Origin: Pseudomonas putida
GTDB taxonomy: Bacteria; Pseudomonadota; Gammaproteobacteria; Pseudomonadales; Pseudomonadaceae
Direction: 5' to 3'
Length of the DNA: 64,000 bases
NCBI RefSeq assembly: GCF_003228315.1
Contig: NZ_CP029693.1
Location: 6,234,501 to 6,298,500 of the forward strand
Position 1 is the first letter of the stretch, and every line of letters starts with the position of its first letter. The notes beneath the pieces are model-generated. The model did not search any database, was not told the DNA's origin, and saw only the letters and a list, made by a program, of their open reading frames with translations. Made by a program: the position numbers and the translations under genes. Of this stretch, positions 45,748 to 54,760 are shown one piece after another.

Positions 45748-46365
45748 ATGTCAGCCGTTCGCAGCAAGATTTGCGGGATTACCCGCATAGAGGATGCGTT
45801 GGCAGCGGTCGAAGCCGGGGCCGATGCCATCGGTTTCGTGTTTTACGCCAAGAGCCCGCGAGCCGTGACGTTCCAGCAGGCTCGGGCGATCATCAAGGCA
45901 TTGCCGCCGTTCGTCACCACCGTGGGGTTGTTCGTCAACGCGAGTCGTAGCGAGCTGGGGGAGATTCTCGACGCCGTACCGCTGGACCTGTTGCAGTTCC
46001 ACGGCGATGAAAGCGCCGAAGACTGCGAAGGCTGGCACCGTCCTTACATCAAGGCATTGCGGGTCAAGGCCGGTGATGACATCGCCGCGGCTTGTCAGGC
46101 GTATCCGAGTGCAAGCGGTATCCTGCTCGATGCGTATGTTGAAGGGATCCCTGGTGGAACCGGCGAAGCGTTCGATTGGTCTCTGATACCGCAGGGCCTG
46201 AACAAGCCGATCATTCTGGCTGGCGGCCTGACCCCTGGAAATGTCGCCGAGGCGGTGGCGCGCGTCAGGCCTTATGCGGTGGACGTCAGTGGCGGGGTAG
46301 AGGCGAGCAAAGGCATCAAGGATCCTGAAAAGATTCGGGCTTTCATCAAAGCGGTACGTGGTTGA
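45748..46365 (+). CDS. trpF: Phosphoribosylanthranilate isomerase
   Basis: TrpF carries out the Amadori rearrangement in tryptophan synthesis. The 205 residues form a TIM barrel: KICGITRIEDALAAVEAGADAIGFVFYAKSPRAV (7-40), with the catalytic Cys in the KICGIT motif, and LDLLQFHGDESAEDCE near 85. The C-terminal phosphate loop LAGGLTPGNVAEAV is near 158 and GVEASKGIKDPEKI near 180. The start at 45748 follows a weak ribosome site; a longer frame reaches 45700. Neighbours are truA and accD. Confidence 0.96.
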   Translation: MSAVRSKICGITRIEDALAAVEAGADAIGFVFYAKSPRAVTFQQARAIIKALPPFVTTVGLFVNASRSELGEILDAVPLDLLQFHGDESAEDCEGWHRPYIKALRVKAGDDIAAACQAYPSASGILLDAYVEGIPGGTGEAFDWSLIPQGLNKPIILAGGLTPGNVAEAVARVRPYAVDVSGGVEASKGIKDPEKIRAFIKAVRG

Positions 46366-46565
46366 TGTGACGGCTGGCAGACTGCCGCCGTCCATAACAG
46401 CACTTGCACAAAGCAGGCATGGCTGAGAGTTTTTTGGGTTGTACGCAGGTCACGTTCCCTGATCCGGCAATCCATCGATCATCGCCGCATACATGAATTT
46501 AGCTAAGGGCATACGCGGGGCTGCGAACCAGAGCGTTCGGGCCGCCGGTACTGGAGAAAGAAAGC

Positions 46566-47486
46566 ATGAGCAACTGGTTAGTAGACAAACTGATCCCTTC
46601 GATCATGCGTTCCGAGGTCAAGAAGAGCTCGGTGCCTGAAGGTCTTTGGCACAAATGCCCGTCCTGCGAGGCTGTGCTGTATCGTCCGGAGCTGGAAAAG
46701 ACCCTGGACGTTTGCCCCAAGTGCAATCACCACATGCGTATTGGCGCGCGCGCCCGTATCGACATTTTCCTCGACGCCGAAGGCCGTACCGAACTGGGCG
46801 CGGACCTGGAGCCGGTTGACCGTCTGAAGTTCCGCGACGGCAAGAAGTACAAGGATCGCCTGACCGCCGCACAGAAGCAGACCGGTGAAAAAGACGCACT
46901 GGTCTCCATGAGCGGCACCCTGCTGGGCATGCCAGTGGTGGTTTCGGCCTTCGAATTCTCCTTCATGGGCGGTTCCATGGGCGCCATCGTTGGCGAGCGC
47001 TTCGTGCGCGCTGCCAACTACGCGCTGGAAAAACGCTGCCCGATGGTCTGCTTCTCCGCCTCCGGTGGTGCGCGGATGCAGGAAGCGTTGATTTCCCTGA
47101 TGCAAATGGCTAAGACCTCCGCGGTCCTGGCGCGTCTGCGTGAGGAAGGCTTGCCGTTCATCTCCGTGCTGACCGACCCAGTCTACGGTGGTGTTTCCGC
47201 CAGCCTGGCAATGCTGGGCGACGTGATCGTCGGCGAGCCGAAAGCCCTGATCGGTTTTGCCGGTCCGCGCGTTATCGAGCAGACCGTGCGCGAAAAACTG
47301 CCGGAAGGCTTCCAGCGCAGCGAGTTCCTGCTGGAGCACGGCGCGATCGACATGATCATTGATCGTCAGGAACTGCGTCCGCGCCTGGGCAACCTGCTGG
47401 CGCAAATGATGGGCCTGCCGACGCCGAAATTCGTCGCCGCACCCGTTGAAAAAATCGTCGTTCCTCCGGTGCCTGCCAACCTATGA
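46566..47486 (+). CDS. accD: Acetyl-CoA carboxylase carboxyltransferase beta subunit
   Basis: AccD with AccA transfers the carboxyl group to acetyl-CoA in the first step of fatty acid synthesis. The 306-residue product has the N-terminal zinc ribbon with Cys31, Cys34, Cys50 and Cys53 (CPSC and CPKC) and the crotonase-like carboxyltransferase core (about 90-290) with GGSMGAIVGERFVRA near 137 and FSASGGARMQEALISLMQMAKT near 159. The length is typical. It overlaps folC by 4 bp (ATGA), so the two are co-translated. Confidence 0.97.
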   Translation: MSNWLVDKLIPSIMRSEVKKSSVPEGLWHKCPSCEAVLYRPELEKTLDVCPKCNHHMRIGARARIDIFLDAEGRTELGADLEPVDRLKFRDGKKYKDRLTAAQKQTGEKDALVSMSGTLLGMPVVVSAFEFSFMGGSMGAIVGERFVRAANYALEKRCPMVCFSASGGARMQEALISLMQMAKTSAVLARLREEGLPFISVLTDPVYGGVSASLAMLGDVIVGEPKALIGFAGPRVIEQTVREKLPEGFQRSEFLLEHGAIDMIIDRQELRPRLGNLLAQMMGLPTPKFVAAPVEKIVVPPVPANL

Positions 47487-48790
47487 TCCAACGAACCCTT
47501 GGCGAGTGGCTCGCCTACCTTGAGCAGTTGCACCCTTCGGCCATCGACATGGGCCTTGAGCGCTCGCAACAGGTAGCGTCCCGCATGGGACTGGGCAAGC
47601 CGGCGCCTCGGGTGATCACGGTCACCGGTACCAACGGCAAGGGCTCCACCTGTGCGTTCGTGGCGTCCCTGCTGCGTGCGCAGGGCCTGAAAGTCGGTGT
47701 CTACAATTCTCCGCACCTGCTGCGTTACAACGAGCGGGTTCAAATCAATGGCGTCGAAGCCACTGACGCCGAGCTGTGCCAGGCCTTCGCGGCGGTAGAG
47801 GCGGGGCGTGGCGACACGTCCCTGACCTATTTCGAAATGGGCACCCTGGCGGCGTTCTGGCTGTTTCAACAGTCCGGACTCGATGCCGTGGTGCTGGAAG
47901 TCGGCCTGGGTGGACGTCTGGATACCGTCAATGTGGTGGATGCCGACATGGCGTTGGTCACCAGCATTGGCGTCGATCATGCGGACTTTCTGGGTGATAC
48001 CCGTGAATCCGTGGCCTTCGAAAAAGCCGGCATCTTCCGTCAGGGCGCTCCTGCGCTTTGTGGCGATCTGAATCCTCCTCAACCCTTGCTGGATAAAGCG
48101 CGCGAGCTTAAGTGCCCGTTTTTCCTGCGTGGGCGCGATTTCGACCTCGGCATCACCGATCACAACTGGCAATGGCGCGGTGTAGACGCCCAGGGCCGTG
48201 AGGTCGAGCTGCGCGATCTGCCTTTGCTCGATCTACCGATGGAAAACGCGGCGCTGGCATTGCAGGCGTATCTGCTGCTCGGGCTGCCTTGGGTCGATGC
48301 CCAGATCATTCAGGCTTTGCAGGCCACGCGAGTGGTCGGACGTCTGGATCGCCGACAGTTCGACTGGCAGGGCAAGCGTCTGAATCTGCTGCTCGATGTG
48401 GGGCATAACCCCCATGCGGCGGAATACCTGGCCCGGCGTCTGGCCAGCCATCCACCGGTCGGCAAGCGCCTGGCGGTGTTCGGATTGCTGGCGGACAAGG
48501 ATCTGGATGGTGTTATTGAACAATTGAGTGCTAGTGTCGAGCACTGGGCCGTTGCTCCGCTGGATTCGCCACGGGCACGACCGGTGGTCGAGTTGCACGA
48601 GGCGCTGCATCGGCGCGGTGCTTCGGTAACGTCTTATGACAGCGTGGCCGCCGCCCTGGAAGGGCAGTGCGCCCAGGCGACGAGCGACGACGAGATTCTG
48701 TTGTTCGGATCATTTTATTGTGTCGCCGAGGCCCTGGATTGGCTGGCCCGGCGCTCCACGGAGGAAGCGGCAAATGGCATTGCTGGATAA
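47483..48790 (+). CDS. folC: Dihydrofolate/folylpolyglutamate synthase
   Basis: FolC adds glutamate to dihydropteroate and to reduced folates. The 435 residues match the bacterial bifunctional enzyme. The ATP-binding loop GTNGKGST is at 49-56, followed by YNSPHLLRYNERVQI near 75 (omega loop), FEMGTLAAFWLF near 117 and the catalytic-domain segment VVLEVGLGGRLDTVNVVD near 137-154. HNPHAAEYLARRL near 308 belongs to the C-terminal domain. It overlaps accD by 4 bp and dedD by 17 bp, indicating one operon. Confidence 0.96.
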   Translation: MIQRTLGEWLAYLEQLHPSAIDMGLERSQQVASRMGLGKPAPRVITVTGTNGKGSTCAFVASLLRAQGLKVGVYNSPHLLRYNERVQINGVEATDAELCQAFAAVEAGRGDTSLTYFEMGTLAAFWLFQQSGLDAVVLEVGLGGRLDTVNVVDADMALVTSIGVDHADFLGDTRESVAFEKAGIFRQGAPALCGDLNPPQPLLDKARELKCPFFLRGRDFDLGITDHNWQWRGVDAQGREVELRDLPLLDLPMENAALALQAYLLLGLPWVDAQIIQALQATRVVGRLDRRQFDWQGKRLNLLLDVGHNPHAAEYLARRLASHPPVGKRLAVFGLLADKDLDGVIEQLSASVEHWAVAPLDSPRARPVVELHEALHRRGASVTSYDSVAAALEGQCAQATSDDEILLFGSFYCVAEALDWLARRSTEEAANGIAG

Positions 48791-49445
48791 AGCCTACAAA
48801 CAGCGCATGGTCGGCGCCCTGGTTCTGGTGGCGCTGGCCGTGATTTTCCTGCCGATGCTGTTTTCCCGTCAGGATGAACAGCGTCAGGTGACCGTTGATG
48901 CCCCGGCTGCGCCGCAAGCGCCTGCCATGGCGCAAGTGCAGGTGCAGCCCGTGGTGGTGCCTGAGCCGCAAGCCTTGCCTCAGGAACCGGTGCCGAGCGA
49001 TGAAGAGGTTGCTCAGGAAACTCCGGCTGTCCCGACGACTCCAGTCCCGACGCCTGCTCCGGCTCCAGCCGCCAAATCCGCCACGCCGCCGGCTCCAGCT
49101 CCGGTCCCGGCATTGGCTGCCAAACCTGCGACAGCACCTGCCCAGCCAATCACGGCGGCACCGGGCAAGCCGGACACCACGCAAAGCCGGGTAGACGCCA
49201 ACGGCCTGTCGGTCAGCTGGTCGGTGCAACTGGCCAGCCTGGCCAATCGCGAAAGCGCGGAAAAGCTGCAGAAAACCTTGCGTAGCCAGGGTTACAACGC
49301 CTATATCCGCTCTGCCGATGGCAAGAACCGGGTATTCGTGGGGCCGCTGATCGAGCGTGCCGAGGCTGATCGTCTGCGTGACTTGTTGAACCGCCAGCAG
49401 AACCTCAAGGGTTTTGTCGTGCGCTTTCAGCCGGAACGCGGCTGA
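48774..49445 (+). CDS. dedD: SPOR-domain division protein (DedD type)
   Basis: DedD-type proteins bind denuded septal peptidoglycan and help constriction. The start at 48774 has GGAGGAAG upstream and gives 223 residues: a short cytoplasmic start, a membrane segment at about 13-30 (VGALVLVALAVIFLPMLF), a long Pro/Ala/Val-rich periplasmic linker (about 42-140) and a C-terminal SPOR domain (about 145-220, WSVQLASLANRESAEKLQKTL... VFVGPL). The layout is that of DedD. It overlaps folC and is followed by cvpA after about 98 bp. Confidence 0.9.
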   Translation: MALLDKAYKQRMVGALVLVALAVIFLPMLFSRQDEQRQVTVDAPAAPQAPAMAQVQVQPVVVPEPQALPQEPVPSDEEVAQETPAVPTTPVPTPAPAPAAKSATPPAPAPVPALAAKPATAPAQPITAAPGKPDTTQSRVDANGLSVSWSVQLASLANRESAEKLQKTLRSQGYNAYIRSADGKNRVFVGPLIERAEADRLRDLLNRQQNLKGFVVRFQPERG

Positions 49446-49543
49446 ATCTATCGCCCCGATTTGAAATGCACTGACAATCGCAGCTTACCGATCAGCATGG
49501 GCTCTGCTAAAATGCGCCGCCTTATCCGTCTGTAGGCTGCACT

Positions 49544-50104
49544 GTGCCATTTACCTGGGTTGACTGGGCGATCGTTGCAATCGTCGCCATCTCCGCATTG
49601 ATCAGTCTGAGCCGCGGCTTCGTCAAGGAAGCCCTGTCGCTCGTGACCTGGATCATCGCAGGAGTCGTTGCCTGGATGTTCGGTGGCTCATTGTCCGAGT
49701 ACCTCGCCGGATACATTCAAACTCCGTCAGCCCGCATCATCACGGGTTGCGCAATAATGTTTGTCGCCACGTTAATCGTCGGCGCAATGATCAATTATCT
49801 GATCGGCGAATTGGTGCGCGTCACCGGACTTTCCGGGACCGATCGATTCCTCGGCATGGCCTTCGGCGCCGCGCGTGGCGGGTTGCTGGTGGTCGTGGCG
49901 GTCGGGCTGTTGAGCCTGGGGCCGGTACAGCACGACGAGTGGTGGCTACAGTCCCAGCTCGTGCCAAAATTTCTATTGGTCGCCGATTGGTCCAAAAACC
50001 TGATTCTCGGGTGGAGCAGTCAGTGGCTTGCCAGCGGAATCAGCGTACCCGCTGATATTCCGTTCAAGGAGCAACTCTTGCCGATGGCCAAAACGCCTCA
50101 GTGA
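49544..50104 (+). CDS. cvpA: CvpA family membrane protein
   Basis: CvpA proteins are inner-membrane proteins found upstream of purF; in E. coli CvpA is needed for colicin V production. The 186-residue product starts at a GTG and has four hydrophobic segments (about 8-24, 28-48, 66-86 and 101-121), followed by a soluble C-terminal tail. PFTWVDWAIVAIVAISALISLSRGFVKEALSLVTWIIA is the usual family opening. The gene is immediately upstream of purF with 41 bp between them. Its molecular activity remains uncertain. Confidence 0.93.
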   Translation: MPFTWVDWAIVAIVAISALISLSRGFVKEALSLVTWIIAGVVAWMFGGSLSEYLAGYIQTPSARIITGCAIMFVATLIVGAMINYLIGELVRVTGLSGTDRFLGMAFGAARGGLLVVVAVGLLSLGPVQHDEWWLQSQLVPKFLLVADWSKNLILGWSSQWLASGISVPADIPFKEQLLPMAKTPQ

Positions 50105-50145
50105 GTGGTGCTCAGTTCAGATCCATTAAGTAGGGGTTGCGTCGC

Positions 50146-51651
50146 ATGTGTGGCATCGTCGGTATCGTCGGTAAGTCGAACGTCAATCAGGCGCTGTATG
50201 ACGCGCTAACCGTCCTCCAGCACCGCGGCCAGGACGCTGCCGGTATCGTGACCAGCCATGATGGCCGGTTATTCCTGCGCAAGGACAATGGCTTGGTACG
50301 TGACGTGTTCCAGCAGCGTCACATGCAGCGTCTGGTCGGCCACATGGGCATTGGCCACGTGCGCTACCCGACAGCGGGCAGCTCGACCTCGGCCGAAGCT
50401 CAACCGTTTTACGTCAACTCGCCTTACGGCATCACCCTGGCGCACAACGGTAACCTGACCAACGTTGAACAACTGGCCAAGGAGATTTACGAATCCGACC
50501 TGCGCCACGTCAACACCAGTTCCGACTCGGAAGTGCTGCTCAACGTGTTTGCACACGAATTGGCCCAGCGCGGCAAGTTGCAGCCGACCGAAGAAGACGT
50601 GTTCGCCGCCGTTACTGACGTGCACAACCGTTGTGTCGGTGGTTATGCCGTCGTGGCGATGATCACCGGTTACGGCATCGTCGGCTTCCGCGACCCGCAC
50701 GGCATCCGCCCGATCGTGTTCGGCCAGCGTCACACTGACGAAGGCGTCGAGTACATGATCGCTTCCGAAAGCGTCTCCCTGGACGTGCTCGGTTTCACCC
50801 TGATTCGCGACCTGGCGCCGGGCGAAGCGGTCTACATCACTGAAGACGGCAAGCTGCACACCCGTCAGTGCGCGACCAACCCGTCCCTGACCCCATGCAT
50901 CTTCGAGCACGTTTACCTGGCGCGTCCGGATTCGATCATCGACGGCGTGTCGGTGTACAAGGCCCGTCTGCGCATGGGCGAGAAACTCGCCGAGAAAATT
51001 CAGCGCGAGCGTCCAGATCACGATATCGACGTGGTCATCCCGATCCCGGACACCAGCCGCACCGCGGCCTTGGAACTGGCGAACCACCTGGGCGTGAAAT
51101 TCCGCGAAGGTTTCGTGAAGAACCGCTACATCGGCCGTACCTTCATCATGCCGGGTCAGGCCGCACGGAAAAAATCCGTACGCCAGAAGCTCAATGCGAT
51201 CGAGCTGGAATTCCGCGGCAAGAACGTGATGCTGGTGGACGACTCCATCGTTCGCGGTACCACCTGCAAGCAGATCATCCAGATGGCACGGGAAGCGGGC
51301 GCGAAGAACGTTTACTTCTGCTCCGCGGCGCCGGCTGTGCGTTTCCCGAACGTGTACGGCATCGACATGCCAAGCGCCCACGAACTGATCGCCCACAACC
51401 GCTCGACCCAGGATGTGGCGGATCTGATCGGCGCCGACTGGCTGATCTATCAGGACCTGCCTGATTTGATCGAGGCGGTCGGTGGCGGCAAGATCAAGAT
51501 CGAGAAGTTCGATTGCGCAGTGTTCGACGGCCAGTACGTGACCGGCGACGTCGACGAGGCCTACCTGAACAAGATCGAGCAGGCACGTAACGATGCCTCC
51601 AAGGTCAAGACCCAGGCGGTCAGCGCGATCATCGATCTGTACAACAACTGA
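50146..51651 (+). CDS. purF: Amidophosphoribosyltransferase
   Basis: PurF makes phosphoribosylamine, the first step of purine synthesis. The start at 50146 yields 501 residues. Cys2, exposed after Met removal, is the nucleophile of the glutaminase domain (MCGIVGIVG), so there is no propeptide as in some bacteria. RGQDAAGI near residue 28 and the PRPP loop VMLVDDSIVRGTTCKQI near 360 are typical. A TTG at 50137 gives a product with three extra residues and would need processing. A terminator (51658-51680) follows. Confidence 0.97.
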   Translation: MCGIVGIVGKSNVNQALYDALTVLQHRGQDAAGIVTSHDGRLFLRKDNGLVRDVFQQRHMQRLVGHMGIGHVRYPTAGSSTSAEAQPFYVNSPYGITLAHNGNLTNVEQLAKEIYESDLRHVNTSSDSEVLLNVFAHELAQRGKLQPTEEDVFAAVTDVHNRCVGGYAVVAMITGYGIVGFRDPHGIRPIVFGQRHTDEGVEYMIASESVSLDVLGFTLIRDLAPGEAVYITEDGKLHTRQCATNPSLTPCIFEHVYLARPDSIIDGVSVYKARLRMGEKLAEKIQRERPDHDIDVVIPIPDTSRTAALELANHLGVKFREGFVKNRYIGRTFIMPGQAARKKSVRQKLNAIELEFRGKNVMLVDDSIVRGTTCKQIIQMAREAGAKNVYFCSAAPAVRFPNVYGIDMPSAHELIAHNRSTQDVADLIGADWLIYQDLPDLIEAVGGGKIKIEKFDCAVFDGQYVTGDVDEAYLNKIEQARNDASKVKTQAVSAIIDLYNN

Positions 51652-51657
51652 GTAACT

Positions 51658-51680
51658 ACCGGCCCTGAGGGGCCGGTTTT
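51658..51680 (+). terminator. Terminator of purF
   Basis: The stem ACCGGCCC/GGGCCGGT is followed by T4, immediately after the purF stop. It separates purF from metZ. Confidence 0.85.
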
Positions 51681-51724
51681 GTGTCCGGCTTTTAATTTAC
51701 GAGAATTGGGAAAGGAGTCACAGC

Positions 51725-52936
51725 ATGAGTCAGGATTGGGATGCCGGTCGGTTGGACAGCGACCTCGAAGGCGTAGCGTTCGATACCCTGGCCGTACGTG
51801 CCGGTCAGCACCGTACCCCGGAAGGCGAACACGGCGACCCGATGTTCTTCACCTCCAGCTATGTTTTCCGCACCGCTGGCGACGCGGCCGCGCGTTTTGC
51901 CGGTGAAGTGCCGGGCAACGTCTATTCGCGCTACACCAACCCGACCGTACGAGCATTTGAAGAGCGCATCGCCGCTCTGGAAGGCGCCGAGCAAGCGGTG
52001 GCTACGGCGACCGGCATGGCCGCGATCATGGCCGTGGTGATGAGCCTGTGCAGCGCCGGCGACCATGTATTGGTCTCGCGTAGCGTGTTCGGCTCGACCA
52101 TCAGCCTGTTCGAGAAGTACTTCAAGCGTTTTGGCGTCGAAGTCGATTACGTGGCCCTGGCGGACTTGTCCGGTTGGGACGCGGCGATCAAGGCCAACAC
52201 CAAGTTGCTGTTCGTCGAGTCGCCTTCCAACCCGCTGGCAGAGCTGGTGGACATCGCCGAATTGGCAAAAATTGCCCACGCCAAAGGCGCGATGCTCGTG
52301 GTCGACAACTGCTTCTGCACCCCGGCACTGCAACAGCCGCTGAAGCTGGGCGCGGACATCGTCGTGCACTCGGCCACCAAGTTCATCGATGGCCAGGGTC
52401 GTTGCATGGGCGGTGTGGTGGCGGGTCGCAGCGAGCAAATGAAGGAAGTGGTCGGTTTCCTGCGTACCGCGGGCCCGACCCTGAGCCCGTTCAATGCCTG
52501 GATATTCCTCAAGGGTCTGGAAACCCTGAACCTGCGGATGAAGGCCCATTGCGCCAACGCCCAGCAACTGGCCGAGTGGCTGGAGCAGCAGGACGGCATC
52601 GAAAAGGTCCATTACGCCGGTCTCAAGAGTCATCCGCAGCACGAGCTGGCACTGCGTCAGCAGAAGGGCTTCGGCGCGGTCGTGAGTTTCGAGGTCAAGG
52701 GCGGCAAAGAGGGCGCCTGGCGCTTCATCGATGCCACTCGCCTGATTTCCATCACCGCGAACCTGGGCGACAGTAAGACCACCATCACCCATCCGAGCAC
52801 CACCTCCCACGGCCGTCTTGCGCCACAAGAGCGTGAGGCGGCGGGTATTCGTGACAGCCTGATCCGTATCGCGGTTGGCCTGGAAGACGTGGCGGATCTG
52901 CAAGCCGACCTGTCGCGCGGGCTGGCGGCTTTGTGA
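51725..52936 (+). CDS. metZ: O-succinylhomoserine sulfhydrylase
   Basis: MetZ makes homocysteine directly from O-succinylhomoserine and sulfide, the route used in Pseudomonas for methionine. The 403-residue PLP enzyme is of the Cys/Met metabolism family: YSRYTNPTVRAFEERIAALEGAEQAVATATGMAAI (about 60-95), VDNCFCTPALQQPLKLGADIVVHSATKFIDG near 192-222, with the PLP Lys in SATKF. A GGAAAGGAG ribosome site precedes the ATG. The gene overlaps the following SDR gene by 4 bp. Confidence 0.93.
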   Translation: MSQDWDAGRLDSDLEGVAFDTLAVRAGQHRTPEGEHGDPMFFTSSYVFRTAGDAAARFAGEVPGNVYSRYTNPTVRAFEERIAALEGAEQAVATATGMAAIMAVVMSLCSAGDHVLVSRSVFGSTISLFEKYFKRFGVEVDYVALADLSGWDAAIKANTKLLFVESPSNPLAELVDIAELAKIAHAKGAMLVVDNCFCTPALQQPLKLGADIVVHSATKFIDGQGRCMGGVVAGRSEQMKEVVGFLRTAGPTLSPFNAWIFLKGLETLNLRMKAHCANAQQLAEWLEQQDGIEKVHYAGLKSHPQHELALRQQKGFGAVVSFEVKGGKEGAWRFIDATRLISITANLGDSKTTITHPSTTSHGRLAPQEREAAGIRDSLIRIAVGLEDVADLQADLSRGLAAL

Positions 52937-53706
52937 TCGAGTTGTCTGCATCGGCTGGCTCCAATGGACGCGTAGCACTGGTTACCGGTGCTGCGCGCGG
53001 TATTGGCCTGGGCATCGCTGCATGGCTGATCAGCGAAGGCTGGCAAGTCGTGTTGACGGATCTGGATCGGGCGCGCGGTTCGAAAGTGGCCAAGGTGCTG
53101 GGTGAAAATGCCTGGTTCATTGCCATGGACGTCGCGAACGAAGGGCAGGTGGCATTGGGTGTCGCCGAGGTGCTGGGGCAGTTCGGGCGTCTGGATGCAT
53201 TGGTGTGCAATGCGGCTGTGGCAGACCCGCACAACATCACCCTGGAAAGTCTCGATCTGGATTACTGGAATCGGGTGCTGGCGGTCAATCTCAGTGGGCC
53301 GATGCTGTTGGCCAAGCACTGTGCGCCGTACCTGCGTGCCCACAGCGGGGCGATCGTCAACCTGGCCTCGACCCGCGCCAGGCAGTCGGAACCGGACACC
53401 GAAGCCTATGCGGCGAGCAAGGGTGGCCTGCTGGCCCTGACCCATGCGCTGGCCATCAGCCTGGGGCCGGAGATTCGCGTCAATGCCGTCAGCCCTGGCT
53501 GGATCGATACCCGCGATCCTTCCGTGCGACGCGCCGAGCCTCTGACCGATGCCGACCACGCCCAGCATCCAGCGGGCAGGGTAGGGACGGTCGAGGACGT
53601 GGCGTCCATGGTGGCCTGGCTGTTGTCGAAAAATGCAGGGTTCGTCACGGGCCAGGAGTTCGTGGTGGACGGTGGCATGACCAAGAAGATGATTTACAGC
53701 GAGTAG
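52933..53706 (+). CDS. Short-chain dehydrogenase/reductase
   Basis: This 257-residue oxidoreductase starts at a GTG that overlaps the metZ stop (GTGA). The cofactor loop TGAARGIG is near residue 18-25, NAAVADPHNITL near 94 carries the conserved NAA-type motif, and YAASK near 158 holds the catalytic Tyr and Lys, with the Ser in LASTRAR about 13 residues before. The tail GQEFVVDGGMTKKM is usual for the classical SDR family. An aspartate in LTDLDRARG after the second strand suggests NAD preference. The substrate is unknown; coupling to metZ may mean a link to sulfur amino acid metabolism. Confidence 0.88.
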   Translation: MIELSASAGSNGRVALVTGAARGIGLGIAAWLISEGWQVVLTDLDRARGSKVAKVLGENAWFIAMDVANEGQVALGVAEVLGQFGRLDALVCNAAVADPHNITLESLDLDYWNRVLAVNLSGPMLLAKHCAPYLRAHSGAIVNLASTRARQSEPDTEAYAASKGGLLALTHALAISLGPEIRVNAVSPGWIDTRDPSVRRAEPLTDADHAQHPAGRVGTVEDVASMVAWLLSKNAGFVTGQEFVVDGGMTKKMIYSE

Positions 53707-53737
53707 TCTCAGGCATTGTTGTTGAAAGTGCAGCCGT

Positions 53738-53804
53738 CTTCGCGAGCAGGCTCGCTCCCACATTGGAAACACCCTCTACTGTGGGAGCGAGCCTGCTCGC
53801 GAAA
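53738..53804. repeat. REP pair (REPIN)
   Basis: Inverted REP copies at 53738-53762 and 53779-53804 are separated by only about 16 bp, the tightest pair here, between the SDR gene and the tRNA cluster. Confidence 0.9.
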
Positions 53805-53877
53805 GCGGTCCGACTGTTGTCGGTGCTGTATCGATTGAAAGAATTTTGTCTTTTTCAGAAAAACTTCAATCCTGCTA

Positions 53878-53906
53878 TTGACTTAGGTTCGCTACCTGCG
53901 TAAATT
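53878..53906 (+). promoter_or_regulatory. Promoter of the Val-Asp-Asp tRNA cluster
   Basis: TTGACT (53878-53883) and TAAATT (53901-53906) are 17 bp apart and lie 23 bp before tRNA-Val. Confidence 0.6.
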
Positions 53907-53928
53907 TCGCGGCCTCGGAGATGCAAAC

Positions 53929-54004
53929 GGGTGATTAGCTCAGCTGGGAGAGCGTCTGCCTTACAAGCAGAATGTCGGCGGTTCGATCCCGTCATCACCC
54001 ACCA
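53929..54004 (+). tRNA. tRNA-Val (TAC)
   Basis: A 76-nt cloverleaf with encoded CCA, GGGTGAT/ATCACCC acceptor arms and loop CTTACAA giving anticodon TAC. Confidence 0.97.
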
Positions 54005-54057
54005 CTCCCGAGAGTCTTGCGAAAGCAAGATGGAAGCTGAAAAGCCTCCACCGACGC

Positions 54058-54134
54058 GCAGCGGTAGTTCAGTCGGTTAGAATACCGGCCTGTCACGCCG
54101 GGGGTCGCGGGTTCGAGTCCCGTCCGCTGCGCCA
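54058..54134 (+). tRNA. tRNA-Asp (GTC), copy 1
   Basis: A 77-nt cloverleaf with encoded CCA. The stem CCGGC/GCCGG encloses CTGTCAC, giving anticodon GTC. Confidence 0.97.
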
Positions 54135-54225
54135 TATTTTACGAATCGGTTAGCTCCGGTTCGTGATTGAAAGTACCGAAGCTTTCAGTCAAGCGAGTTA
54201 CCTGGACGCAAGTCCACAGCGATAC

Positions 54226-54302
54226 GCAGCGGTAGTTCAGTCGGTTAGAATACCGGCCTGTCACGCCGGGGGTCGCGGGTTCGAGTCCCGTCCGCTGCGC
54301 CA
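54226..54302 (+). tRNA. tRNA-Asp (GTC), copy 2
   Basis: A second tRNA-Asp identical by eye to the first, after a 91-bp spacer that is not a copy of the one before the first. Confidence 0.97.
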
Positions 54303-54377
54303 TATCTGCTTCAAGGACCACTGAACGCCTTGAAGCACGAAGAAAGCCATCAGCGCTTGCTTCGAATCGATAGCAAA

Positions 54378-54405
54378 GACCCTGGTCGAAAGACCGGGGT
54401 TTTTT
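54378..54405 (+). terminator. Terminator of the Val-Asp-Asp cluster
   Basis: The stem CCCTGGTC/GACCGGGG with loop GAAA is followed by T6 at 54378-54405. Confidence 0.9.
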
Positions 54406-54760
54406 GTTTCTGGAATTTGGTTTTCCTCTTCTTCTGTTTATGCCTGCCTGATCTTCCTGCGCCCCGTCCGCCGATTTCTGTATGAAACCCTGTAGGAGCG
54501 AGCCTGCTCGCGATGACGGCCTGACAAACACCGCAAATGGCTCGCCCAACGAATCAAATCCACAAAATTTTGATTCTTTGGTCAGTTTTTTTTGTTTCTG
54601 GTGTTTGCCGCAAGCGCATAAGCCTATAAACTTAACCCTTCAGTCAGCTTTGCGCTGTCAATTCAGCCCTTCGCAACGTCAGGAAGGGCTCCCGCAAGAC
54701 CCCAGATTTCCAGTACATAACCAAAAGGGCGGCCCCCAATGACCGCCCAGAGGATGATCC
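54406..54760. other. Intergenic region with a single REP
   Basis: This 355-bp stretch between the tRNA terminator and the molybdenum enzyme genes carries one REP copy (54490-54516) and must hold the promoter of the downstream operon. I saw no gene; a 633-codon minus-strand frame that begins at 54644 is an overlap artefact of the Mo subunit gene. Confidence 0.6.
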